DNA from: Melioribacteraceae bacterium
GTDB taxonomy: Bacteria; Bacteroidota; Ignavibacteria; Ignavibacteriales; Melioribacteraceae
NCBI GenBank assembly: GCA_027030245.1
Contig: JALVFE010000035.1
Coordinates: 124,001 to 188,000 of the forward strand
Reading direction: 5' to 3'
Length of the DNA stretch: 64,000 bases
Position 1 is the first letter of the stretch. The number at the start of each line of letters is the position of its first letter. Both the position numbers and the translations under genes were made by a program. This document shows positions 1 to 7,258 of this stretch, in pieces. The notes below the pieces were generated by a model. The model was not told where the DNA came from, made no database searches, and worked only from the letters and a program-made list of their open reading frames with translations.

Positions 1-366
1 GGAAGTAATCATGTTCCGCATTTCAAATCCTTCCAACCGGATATAGCTTTTGTTAATTATTTTAACAATCCCCACTATCCAATCCGTACCGGTTGACACA
101 CCCGTGGCATCCAACACAGGATGTTCTCCAGGATAGGCCATTAAAGTAATGTATCCATCATTCTCATTACCGCTTCTAATAAACCTAATCAATTCGAAAT
201 AAGGTTGCGATTTTTCGTGTACTAATATTGTATCGCCTGCATGAGCCGCATTTATTGCTTCTTTTATTGTTGTATAATCATAACCAGAGTCGCCCACGGA
301 AATCGTGCTGCCGAATAATCCGAATGTGTTAATAAACATCAATATTACAAACAAAACGTTTTTCAT
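1..366 (-). CDS. Exported right-handed beta-helix protein (3' part outside window)
   Basis: The reading frame begins at 366 and is still open at base 1, giving 122 codons of an incomplete protein. It starts with a hydrophobic signal peptide (MKNVLFVILMFINTFGLFGS). After it come a short stretch reading DYTTIKEAINAAHAGDTILV and, about residues 70-115, PGEHPVLDATG and IRLEGFEMRN. Such strings are typical of the first turns of secreted parallel beta-helix proteins, including polysaccharide lyases. The gene starts 8 bp after the stop of the aldolase gene, so it is the last visible gene of the aga-type operon. I infer an extracellular role in handling an amino-sugar polymer. The catalytic part is not in the window, so lyase, hydrolase or plain binding protein cannot be told apart. 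Confidence 0.75.
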   Translation of the reverse strand, partial: MKNVLFVILMFINTFGLFGSTISVGDSGYDYTTIKEAINAAHAGDTILVHEKSQPYFELIRFIRSGNENDGYITLMAYPGEHPVLDATGVSTGTDWIVGIVKIINKSYIRLEGFEMRNMITS

Positions 367-374
367 GTTAATTC

Positions 375-1196
375 CTATTCTTTCAAAAGATTGAACTTCG
401 ACTTTGCCAACACAGATATTTCCTTTATGGCGTATGGGAAAATTCTTCTGAGGTCTATATCATCTGTTGAGTTAAGAATCTTCTTCAAAGATTTCATAAA
501 AGTATTTTTAAATTCTGTTGCAACATTAATTTTATTTATTCCAAATACAATAGCTTTTATAATATCATCATCCGAAATACCCGACGAACCGTGTAAAACA
601 AGCAGAGTATCCGGTACGGCTTTTCTTATTTCCTTTAATAGTTCAAAATCCAATCTGGGAGTTTCCTTATAAAAACCGTGTGCTGTTCCAATGGCAATCG
701 CGAGAGCATCAACATTTGTCTTTTTAATAAACGCTTTTGCTTCTTGGGGCTGTGTGAACTTATCTACATTTTGTTTTTGTCCTAACTTTGCGACATATCC
801 CAATTCAGCTTCTACTGGTACACCGTATTGTTTTGCCAACTCTACAACTCTAATGGTTAAAGAAACATTTTCTTCGAAAGACAGTTCGCTGCCGTCAATC
901 ATTACCGAATCGAAACCGGCGTCCAGACATTCGGCGACTAATTCGACGGAATTTCCGTGATCGAGATGCAACCAACCTTCAACACCATAATCTTCTGTCA
1001 TCGACTTTGCCAAAGCTACGGTAGTTTTCATTCCTAAATAATCAATCGTGTTTTTAGATGCTTGTAAAATCAAACTCACACCAGCAGTTTTCGCAGCTTC
1101 CAACAATCCTTTTAATGTTTCAACGTTATAGAAATTCGCCGCAATAATAGCATCGTTATTAGTTACAAGTAGTCTATATTTTTCCTTAAGGTTCAC
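375..1196 (-). CDS. kbaY: Class II tagatose/fructose-bisphosphate aldolase, KbaY/GatY type
   Basis: Predicted zinc-dependent aldolase that splits tagatose 1,6-bisphosphate into dihydroxyacetone phosphate and glyceraldehyde 3-phosphate in the cytoplasm. The 273-residue protein has the class II signature HLDHG (residues 77-81), with the catalytic Asp and first zinc-ligand His. The later His ligands are in GTAHG (about 174) and LHGSSG (about 203), so the metal site looks complete. Length is close to KbaY/GatY (about 285). Its start overlaps the end of the upstream kinase gene by 11 bp, which suggests translational coupling. Pairing with a GatZ/KbaZ protein in the same operon favours tagatose bisphosphate over fructose bisphosphate as substrate. 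That preference is inferred from context, because the two activities cannot be separated by motif. Confidence 0.88.
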   Translation of the reverse strand: MNLKEKYRLLVTNNDAIIAANFYNVETLKGLLEAAKTAGVSLILQASKNTIDYLGMKTTVALAKSMTEDYGVEGWLHLDHGNSVELVAECLDAGFDSVMIDGSELSFEENVSLTIRVVELAKQYGVPVEAELGYVAKLGQKQNVDKFTQPQEAKAFIKKTNVDALAIAIGTAHGFYKETPRLDFELLKEIRKAVPDTLLVLHGSSGISDDDIIKAIVFGINKINVATEFKNTFMKSLKKILNSTDDIDLRRIFPYAIKEISVLAKSKFNLLKE

Positions 1197-2154
1197 TTAC
1201 TTTTTCCTCATATCCGAATTTTTCTCGGGCTAATTCCATTATACTGTTGTAATCCGTAAATGCCGCCGTACCGCCCGGAGCAGTTGTATTTAAGGCTCCC
1301 ATTAAATTGGCGAATCTTTGACATTCAACCAAATCTTTTCCTTTTACAAACTGAAAAATAAAACCGGCATCGAAACTGTCGCCAGCACCGATTGCATCAA
1401 CGACATTATTATTTGTAAAAGCCGGTATATCTGATATTTCACCTTTATTCCAAACAACCGAACCTTTGTTACCCCTTTTGATAACAATTGTATTAGCATA
1501 TTGCCGTAAAGATTCAACGGCATTATTGATATTATTTTCATTTGTTAATTTTTTAATTTCCGTTTCATTCGGAATGAAAACATCCACAAAAGGCAAAAGT
1601 TTTTCCAACTCTATATCCCATTTCTCGGCAGGGTCCCACTGCGGATCGAGTGAGGTAGTAAGTCCGTTATCTTTCGCAGTACGGAAAATTTCAATTATAT
1701 CTTTCTTCACACCAGGTTGCAAAAAAACCGACGAAACGTGCAAATGTTTCGAGTTGCGTATTTCTGTCGTATCAATATCTGCAAATGATAAATGCTCCAT
1801 CGCACCGGGATGAGTAACCATAGCTCTGTCTTCCCCGAAATTAAGAACAATGGTTGCACCGGTTTTCAGACTCGAATCTATTTTTATATAATCGATTAAC
1901 ACTTTTTTCTTTGCTAAACTCTTTAAGACAAGATTTCCAAACAGATCATCTCCTATTTTTCCTATGAAAGCAACTTTCGCACCGAGAGCGCTGAGGTTAC
2001 TTGAAAATATTGCCGAAGAACTTCCAAGTACCAAATCCATTTTATCGGCCAATTTTTCTTTTCCCATTTCGGGGAAAGATTCGATTTCGTTTAATATTAA
2101 ATCAACATTTAACTCGCCGATAACTAAAACATCAATATTTGAATTATTATTCAT
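1186..2154 (-). CDS. PfkB-family sugar kinase, probable tagatose-6-phosphate kinase
   Basis: A 322-residue ribokinase/PfkB-fold kinase. The C-terminal family signature DAIGAGDSFDAG lies at residues 253-264 and includes the catalytic Asp (about 259) and the anion-hole glycines. The N-terminal substrate lobe begins VLVIGELNVDLI, with the usual glycine-rich strand near residues 42-70. The gene sits between a transporter and an aldolase and overlaps both neighbours by 8-11 bp. In the AgaS pathway the missing step is phosphorylation of tagatose 6-phosphate to the 1,6-bisphosphate, and this is the only kinase in the operon, so I assign that role by context. The sequence resembles general carbohydrate kinases more than LacC, so a 2-keto-3-deoxysugar or fructose-type substrate remains possible. 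Confidence 0.85.
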   Translation of the reverse strand: MNNNSNIDVLVIGELNVDLILNEIESFPEMGKEKLADKMDLVLGSSSAIFSSNLSALGAKVAFIGKIGDDLFGNLVLKSLAKKKVLIDYIKIDSSLKTGATIVLNFGEDRAMVTHPGAMEHLSFADIDTTEIRNSKHLHVSSVFLQPGVKKDIIEIFRTAKDNGLTTSLDPQWDPAEKWDIELEKLLPFVDVFIPNETEIKKLTNENNINNAVESLRQYANTIVIKRGNKGSVVWNKGEISDIPAFTNNNVVDAIGAGDSFDAGFIFQFVKGKDLVECQRFANLMGALNTTAPGGTAAFTDYNSIMELAREKFGYEEKVSEP

Positions 2155-3064
2155 TAACGGTTTCCTCTAAAACTTCTTGTAGTTCTTCGTCTTCTTCTAT
2201 TGCTAAAAGGAAGGTTGCGATTATTGCAAAAACAATTCCAATAATCGTAACGGAATGGGGGAAAACCTGATATAATACTAACGATATTATTACGGTAATT
2301 ATCGGTGCAACGGCATTTACAAGCGGACTGACTACAATAGCTTTCCCGTAACGAAACGCAAAAACCAAAGTTAACGCCCCGATTGAGTTTAGTAATTGTA
2401 TGGCAAAAGTTAAATAGGGACCGTTCCAACCCCAATTGATTTCTTGTGAAAAATCAGTCATTAATACGGCAAAAGGAATTAACAACAGTCCTGTAATCGT
2501 CATATAAAAAAATATGCTTTCGGCTTTCATCGTTTCGTTTGCAAACTTCATAACAAATGCTTGGAAACCCCAAGCGAGAAAAACGATTAGGGATAAAACA
2601 ACCCACAATATTCCGCTTGAATTCGCATCGTTACCAGAAGAATAAGATAACAACGGAATAGCTACCAATGCCAAAACAATTCCAATCCAACTTCTTAAAT
2701 CGGCTTTCTCTCTTAAAAAGATAAGTGAGAGTAAAATTGTTATTACCGGCGAAAGCGAAATAAACGGGAAAACCAAATATGCTGGACCTGTACGCAATGC
2801 CTGGAAAAGTATGACTTGACCGCCGGCTCCGGTAAACCCGATTATTAGACCTAATAATATCGATTTTTTATCTTTTTCTATTTTGAAATTTACTTTTTTA
2901 AGTACAACATAAGCGGGTACCAGCATAGTAACAGCCCACACGCAGTATCCCAGAGTTGCTGGGAATCCGGCTTTTTCGGGAATTTCTATTATGGCGCCCC
3001 ACAATCCCCAAAAAAATGTTGTAACCAAAGCATAAATCAACCAATGTTTACTTTTCAATATCAA
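2147..3064 (-). CDS. EamA/DMT-family permease, likely sugar or amino-sugar transporter
   Basis: A 305-residue integral membrane protein with about ten hydrophobic helices in two similar halves, as expected for two EamA domains of the drug/metabolite transporter superfamily. The C-terminus is acidic (EEDEELQEVLEE). It lies inside the amino-sugar operon and overlaps the kinase gene by 8 bp and the KbaZ gene by 4 bp. No PTS component or ABC importer is encoded nearby, so this permease is the best candidate for substrate uptake. If it is the importer, the substrate would enter unphosphorylated and would need a separate kinase. Function is inference from context, since EamA proteins carry many substrates and may export. 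Confidence 0.82.
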   Translation of the reverse strand: MILKSKHWLIYALVTTFFWGLWGAIIEIPEKAGFPATLGYCVWAVTMLVPAYVVLKKVNFKIEKDKKSILLGLIIGFTGAGGQVILFQALRTGPAYLVFPFISLSPVITILLSLIFLREKADLRSWIGIVLALVAIPLLSYSSGNDANSSGILWVVLSLIVFLAWGFQAFVMKFANETMKAESIFFYMTITGLLLIPFAVLMTDFSQEINWGWNGPYLTFAIQLLNSIGALTLVFAFRYGKAIVVSPLVNAVAPIITVIISLVLYQVFPHSVTIIGIVFAIIATFLLAIEEDEELQEVLEETVNE

Positions 3065-4356
3065 CCTCCGGTTGCAGAACTATAAATTGTAAGTACTTCC
3101 GAAATTTTGCTCAAAATTAAATCCAACGGTTTTTTTTTAATTAATCCGTTCCTTAATTCATAGTATTGTTTCGGCAGGAATTGACTAATTAATGTATCGG
3201 GTATTTCAACGGAACTAAGATTATTTATTAAAGTATTAACGGATTGTTCTACGGTTGCATCCGTCCAATAATATCTTATTCTGTCGCTGTAACTGAAATT
3301 CATTGCCAATCTAATCTCTTCTTCGGTACCTTTGTAATGTTCTTTCCAATATTCCGGTTTCGATGTCATCGCATTTTCCAAAGTAGCAATTAAATTTGAA
3401 GGTGTCAAATCTTTCCGGTAATGCAATAATTCGTTTTCCATATAAGCTAACGCAAATAAAGCTTCTCTTAACGCGAAGGTTAACCAAGGACCCACTTTCA
3501 AAATAATAAAATGGTCCTCCACCATTTCTTTAAGATGAGCCGGTTTTTGATAATCGGTCGAATGGGCTTCGAAGTATAAATTTTCGTAGGACTCTATTTT
3601 ATTAATCAAATTAATATTCCTTTCGCGTGAATACGGTAAAATTTTAGAATCCGAAAATTCAACACCTGGTTGAACTACAATCGCCACAACCCTTTCCCAA
3701 GCGTCTTCCAATCCTTTCCTGTAAAATTCTTTCTTTGTCATTTCCACCGTTTCTTCCAATCCCTCTGGCGTAGTTGTTTCAATTTCTTCTTCGTTTTCGA
3801 TTGCACCGCCCGGTATCGGAACGTCCGTTCCAATAACATAAACGGGTTTGTCATTACTGCCGCCCGAAGGATTGTAGTTTTCTTCCACAACTTCACACAA
3901 TTCCGCAGCCCGCTTTGTTATTATCTCGCCGGGCAATTTTCCTTCAACCGTTTTATCGCCTGACAATACAAAACTGGTATCCAAATGAAATTTTCCGTAT
4001 CCCGCTTTAGCATAAGCTCTTATTTGTTCTTTGGCGTTATCCATAGCTAAGCGGGAATCCAAATTTTTCCAAACATTCGGTCCCAAATGGTCGCCGCCTA
4101 AAATAATATCGTTTTCCGGAAAACCATTTTTCTGCGCAACAGTAAAAACATAATCACGGAACATTTCCGGGGTCATTCCCGTGTATCCGCCGAATTGATC
4201 GACTTGATTGGACGTTGATTCAATCAATAATTTGTAGTTATGAATTTTTGCATGTTGCATGGCTGCGTTAATCACATATTTATTTGCAGAACAAATGGAA
4301 GTAATACCAACTTTTTGTCCTTCTTGTAATCTGTTTATTAATTCACCCAAAATCAT
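3061..4356 (-). CDS. kbaZ: D-tagatose-bisphosphate aldolase non-catalytic subunit, KbaZ/GatZ family
   Basis: A 431-residue protein closely matching the GatZ/KbaZ family along its whole length. Recognisable blocks are ATSNQ-like ESTSNQVDQFGGYTGMTP near the N-terminus, ILGGDHLGPN, VIGTDVPIPGG, AIVVQPGVEF, EAHSTDYQ and SDRIRYYW. In enterobacteria this subunit is required for full activity and stability of the KbaY/GatY aldolase. It overlaps agaS by 4 bp and the permease gene by 4 bp. Some family members have been described as tagatose-6-phosphate 4-epimerases or related enzymes acting on their own, so an independent catalytic role is possible. Family assignment is firm and the exact biochemical role is less so. 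Confidence 0.92.
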   Translation of the reverse strand: MILGELINRLQEGQKVGITSICSANKYVINAAMQHAKIHNYKLLIESTSNQVDQFGGYTGMTPEMFRDYVFTVAQKNGFPENDIILGGDHLGPNVWKNLDSRLAMDNAKEQIRAYAKAGYGKFHLDTSFVLSGDKTVEGKLPGEIITKRAAELCEVVEENYNPSGGSNDKPVYVIGTDVPIPGGAIENEEEIETTTPEGLEETVEMTKKEFYRKGLEDAWERVVAIVVQPGVEFSDSKILPYSRERNINLINKIESYENLYFEAHSTDYQKPAHLKEMVEDHFIILKVGPWLTFALREALFALAYMENELLHYRKDLTPSNLIATLENAMTSKPEYWKEHYKGTEEEIRLAMNFSYSDRIRYYWTDATVEQSVNTLINNLSSVEIPDTLISQFLPKQYYELRNGLIKKKPLDLILSKISEVLTIYSSATGG

Positions 4357-5549
4357 TTATAACCGTTTGCCTCAACGCCGTTATATTCATAAAGTTTAAC
4401 TCCTTGCACAACTCTTGTAATCATTCCGTCTTCCGAAGGATTATCGGGTTTCAAGCCGAGAGCAAGTGATTTGTAAAAACCCAAAATTTGTGCGGGAAGA
4501 ACAGACACAACCGTTAAAAATTCCTCCGGAACACTTTCACCGTTACCCGATAGTATTATTTTTAAATCAACATCCACTTCATCTATATCGTGTTCCATTA
4601 TTCCGATTTTGTATTTGGTTTTTCTTCCCGAATTTACCGACTTGACCAAATCAATCTCATATTTTTGGGAATACCGGTTATTCGAAAAAATATAAACCAG
4701 CAAAGTATTTCCGTTGATTACGGCTTTTGGTCCGTGTCTGAACCCCAAAAACGTGTCGTGTTTACAAATTATTTTGCCGTCCGATAATTCCTGTAACTTC
4801 AATTGAGACTCGCGCGCAACGCCTTCGAACAAACCAGAACCGAGAAAAACTACTCTTGTAAATTCTAAATTCGCAACCTCTTTCAACTTTCCGGAGTAAC
4901 GGTCAATTATTCTTTTTCCGTAATAGTAAATTATTTCTTTTTGGGATGTCAATCCGTTAATATCCTCTAACCTGCTCATAAGCAAACCCGTCAATAACAT
5001 TGCTGTAAAGCTGCCGGTCATTGCAAGACTTTTGTCATTCGCCTCGGAAGGAAGGACAAATACGAAATCATTAGAACCATTCCGGCTCTCAAGCGCCAGT
5101 TTTCCTTCTGCATTGCACGTAATAACAAAATTGTAAATCTCGTTACAATAATCCTTTGCCAGGGAAACGGCCTTAAAACTTTCGGGACTGTTACCGGATC
5201 TGGCAAAAGAAATCAATAACGTCGGGCTTTCTTTTAAAAAGTATAATTCGGGATGAGTTACCAAATTTGTTGTGGGCACAGCACGGACAGGTATTCCGCT
5301 GTTCTTCTGAAAAGGTCCTTCCAATACTTCGCCGATATAAGCGGATGTTCCGGCGCCGGTTAATATAATTTGAAGATTTGATTTCGATAAAACGGAATTT
5401 AAAAAAGCGGAAATCTCCGGACTCTCGTCAACAAGCTTATCCCACGTTTTCAGCCATAATTCAGGTTGACCCGCGATTTCGAATGCAGTAAAAAAACCCC
5501 CTTTTTTGCTTAACAAATCTTCTTCCAAACCCAAATAAGAATTCCTCAT
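4353..5549 (-). CDS. agaS: SIS-domain galactosamine-6-phosphate deaminase/isomerase, AgaS
   Basis: First gene of the operon, 398 residues. It has two SIS domains and the AgaS hallmarks ILTGAGTSA (residues 62-70), PTTNLVTHP, SFARSGNSPES (114-124), GFRHGPK and the C-terminal TRVVQGVKLY. AgaS converts galactosamine 6-phosphate to tagatose 6-phosphate and ammonia in the cytoplasm. The length equals E. coli AgaS (384) plus a short N-terminus. A TTGACA-17-TAATTT promoter lies 35-65 bp upstream with an inverted repeat over the -10 box. No AgaA/NagA deacetylase is present in the window, so the substrate may be galactosamine, or the deacetylase may be encoded elsewhere. Confidence 0.93.
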   Translation of the reverse strand: MRNSYLGLEEDLLSKKGGFFTAFEIAGQPELWLKTWDKLVDESPEISAFLNSVLSKSNLQIILTGAGTSAYIGEVLEGPFQKNSGIPVRAVPTTNLVTHPELYFLKESPTLLISFARSGNSPESFKAVSLAKDYCNEIYNFVITCNAEGKLALESRNGSNDFVFVLPSEANDKSLAMTGSFTAMLLTGLLMSRLEDINGLTSQKEIIYYYGKRIIDRYSGKLKEVANLEFTRVVFLGSGLFEGVARESQLKLQELSDGKIICKHDTFLGFRHGPKAVINGNTLLVYIFSNNRYSQKYEIDLVKSVNSGRKTKYKIGIMEHDIDEVDVDLKIILSGNGESVPEEFLTVVSVLPAQILGFYKSLALGLKPDNPSEDGMITRVVQGVKLYEYNGVEANGYK

Positions 5550-5581
5550 TTTTAACTCTTAATCAATTTTTCCTTTTTATT

Positions 5582-5599
5582 GCAAATTACGAAATTTGC
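5582..5599. promoter_or_regulatory. Candidate operator over the agaS -10 box
   Basis: Inverted repeat GCAAATT (5582-5588), spacer ACGA, AATTTGC (5593-5599). It covers the -10 element of the agaS promoter, which is where a DeoR-family repressor would act. Binding by the adjacent DeoR protein is inferred. Confidence 0.45.
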
Positions 5600-5612
5600 G
5601 TTTCCTTGTCAA
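5584..5612 (-). promoter_or_regulatory. Promoter of the aga-type operon
   Basis: On the minus strand, TTGACA (5612-5607) is followed after 17 bp by TAATTT (5589-5584), continuing as GCA. It lies about 35 bp before the agaS start. Spacing is ideal for the primary sigma factor, and the -10 resembles the Bacteroidota TAnnTTTG box. Confidence 0.7.
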
Positions 5613-5710
5613 GAACTTTTGTTTTCTTTCTTTTTAATTGTTATTTCCTTTTTATTTTTAGATTTTTTATCCGATTTGCTGAAATTTCATCATAAATGTT
5701 TAATTTTTAG

Positions 5711-5749
5711 GTTTATTTTTCATTATTTTTGATAATCACAAAAATAAAC
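5711..5749. promoter_or_regulatory. Inverted repeat just upstream of the DeoR gene
   Basis: GTTTATTTTT (5711-5720) and its exact complement AAAAATAAAC (5740-5749) are separated by 19 bp and end 11 bp before the deoR-type start codon. It may be an autoregulatory operator. The arms are low in complexity, so chance is possible. Confidence 0.35.
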
Positions 5750-5760
5750 TTATCTACAAG

Positions 5761-6543
5761 ATGCAAATACGGGAAAACGGAGATATAACAACCGAAAGAA
5801 GGGCAAAAATTCTTGAACTCCTCGAAAAAGAAGGAAGAGTATTCGTTAAAAACTTAAGCGAATTATTCAAGGTAAGCGAAGTTACGATACGCAACGATTT
5901 GGATCTACTCGAAAAGCGCAATTTATTAATAAGAATGCACGGCGGGGCTTTGAAAGTCCAAAGGGTAGGGATAGATTATCAATTGAGTGTAAAAGCCAAA
6001 AGGCATGCCGCCGAAAAAAGAGCTATCGGGAAAAAAGCCGCAGAGTTAATTAACGACGGCGAAACCATTATTCTCGACTCAGGAACAACAACCGAAGAAG
6101 TTGCAAAAAACTTAGGCGGATTTAAAGATTTAACAGTTATTACCAACTCGTTAAATGTCGCCGGTCAACTTGTTGAATTACCCAACGTGCGCGTAATTAT
6201 TCCGGGTGGTTATTTAAGGAGAAACTCACTTTCGCTTATCGGCTCTACAGCAGAAGAAAGTCTAAAAAAATATTACTGCGACAAAGTATTTATCGGCGTG
6301 GATGGAATTGATTCCCAATACGGTATTTCAACACCTAACGTGGAAGAAGCTCATCTTAATAATCTTATGATAAACATTTCGCGCGAAGTTATAGTTGTTA
6401 CCGATTCGAGCAAATTCAAACAACGGAGCTTTGCAAAAATTGCACCGATAACAAAAGTAAATACGATAGTTACTGATAAAAATATTCCTCCGGACGAAAA
6501 GCAAAATCTGGAAAATTTAGGAATCAAAATTCTTTTGGTTTAA
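5761..6543 (+). CDS. DeoR-family transcriptional regulator of the aga-type operon
   Basis: A 260-residue regulator with an N-terminal winged helix-turn-helix (about residues 10-65: ERRAKILELLEKEGRVFV, then VSEVTIRNDLDLLE) and a C-terminal DeoRC sugar-phosphate sensor domain (about 80-240, with LDSGTTTEEVA and VFIGVDGI). It is divergent from agaS, the usual place for an AgaR-type repressor that responds to a phosphorylated intermediate such as tagatose 6-phosphate or galactosamine 6-phosphate. There is no clear Shine-Dalgarno sequence before the ATG at 5761, which is common in Bacteroidota. Inverted repeats in the 210-bp divergent region are candidate operators. The family is certain and the target operon is inferred from position. 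Confidence 0.9.
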   Translation: MQIRENGDITTERRAKILELLEKEGRVFVKNLSELFKVSEVTIRNDLDLLEKRNLLIRMHGGALKVQRVGIDYQLSVKAKRHAAEKRAIGKKAAELINDGETIILDSGTTTEEVAKNLGGFKDLTVITNSLNVAGQLVELPNVRVIIPGGYLRRNSLSLIGSTAEESLKKYYCDKVFIGVDGIDSQYGISTPNVEEAHLNNLMINISREVIVVTDSSKFKQRSFAKIAPITKVNTIVTDKNIPPDEKQNLENLGIKILLV

Positions 6544-6555
6544 TTTATTTTTTTC

Positions 6556-6586
6556 TTGACAAGAACCTCAAATTGCACTATATTTG
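6556..6586 (+). promoter_or_regulatory. Promoter of the TetR regulator gene
   Basis: TTGACA (6556-6561), 17-bp spacer, then TATATT (6579-6584) continuing as TATATTTG, which also satisfies the Bacteroidota TAnnTTTG box. The TetR-type operator starts at the last base of this motif. Confidence 0.75.
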
Positions 6587-6601
6587 TGAGTGAGCATTCA
6601 C
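6586..6601. promoter_or_regulatory. TetR-type operator, copy 1
   Basis: GTGAGTGAGCATTCAC is an imperfect palindrome with GTGA/TCAC ends. It sits at the transcription start region of the tetR gene. An identical 16-mer occurs at 7219-7234 before the pump gene. TGAGTGA-TCATTCA-like sites are typical of TetR/AcrR regulators. This copy would give autoregulation. Confidence 0.8.
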
Positions 6602-6625
6602 TAACTTTTGAAAAAAGAGAAACAA

Positions 6626-7204
6626 ATGAATTTTACAGCAAGACAGGAACAAATAATTAATGTAGCAATCGAACTGATTGCAGAGAAAGGTATTCAAGAT
6701 TTAACAATAAAAAATCTTTCCGGCAGAATTGGTATTGCCGAATCAGCAATATACAGGCATTTTAAAAGTAAGCAAGATATTTTACTCGGTATTCTCGCAT
6801 TATTCGACAAAGATAAGAAAATGTTTATGGAAAAAATTAAAGAATCCGGTAAACCACCAATAGAGCAATTAAAACTGCTTTTCCAACTACGATTTAAATT
6901 TTTCAAGGAAAATCCCGCTATTGCTTCTGTAATTTTTTCCGAAGAAATATTTCGAAATGATCAAAGGCTTTCAAAAAAAATTTTTACAATTATGAATAAA
7001 AATCAAGAAATAGTTTTTGATATTATAAAAGCAGGACAAAAACAAAATTTAATAAGAAAAGATATTGACACACAAGAATTAGCGTTTATTATTATTGGTG
7101 CTTTAAGGTTAGTAGTTACAAAATGGCGGCTCTCAAATTTTGCCTTCGATTTGGAACAAGAAGGTAAAAAACTTTGGAATTCGGTAATGAAATTAATCAA
7201 ATAA
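6626..7204 (+). CDS. TetR/AcrR-family transcriptional regulator
   Basis: A 192-residue regulator. The N-terminal helix-turn-helix (about residues 5-50) reads ARQEQIINVAIELIAEKG and then IAESAIYRHFKSKQDIL, as in AcrR/FadR-type members. The C-terminal ligand domain is helical with no recognisable specificity. I prefer the ATG at 6626, preceded by AAAGAGA, over a TTG 18 bp upstream. The identical operators before this gene and before the pump gene indicate that it controls both. A hydrophobic or lipid-like ligand is plausible, because many TetR proteins next to RND pumps sense such molecules, but nothing in the sequence proves it. Confidence 0.9.
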   Translation: MNFTARQEQIINVAIELIAEKGIQDLTIKNLSGRIGIAESAIYRHFKSKQDILLGILALFDKDKKMFMEKIKESGKPPIEQLKLLFQLRFKFFKENPAIASVIFSEEIFRNDQRLSKKIFTIMNKNQEIVFDIIKAGQKQNLIRKDIDTQELAFIIIGALRLVVTKWRLSNFAFDLEQEGKKLWNSVMKLIK

Positions 7205-7218
7205 TTTTTTATAAAATG

Positions 7219-7234
7219 GTGAGTGAGCATTCAC
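7219..7234. promoter_or_regulatory. TetR-type operator, copy 2, upstream of the RND pump
   Basis: Exact copy of the 16-mer at 6586-6601, placed 25 bp before the pump start codon and directly after a TATAAA-like -10 sequence at 7210-7215. The second copy strongly supports shared control of the regulator and the three-gene pump operon. Confidence 0.8.
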
Positions 7235-7258
7235 AAACACAATTAACGGAGAAGTTAA

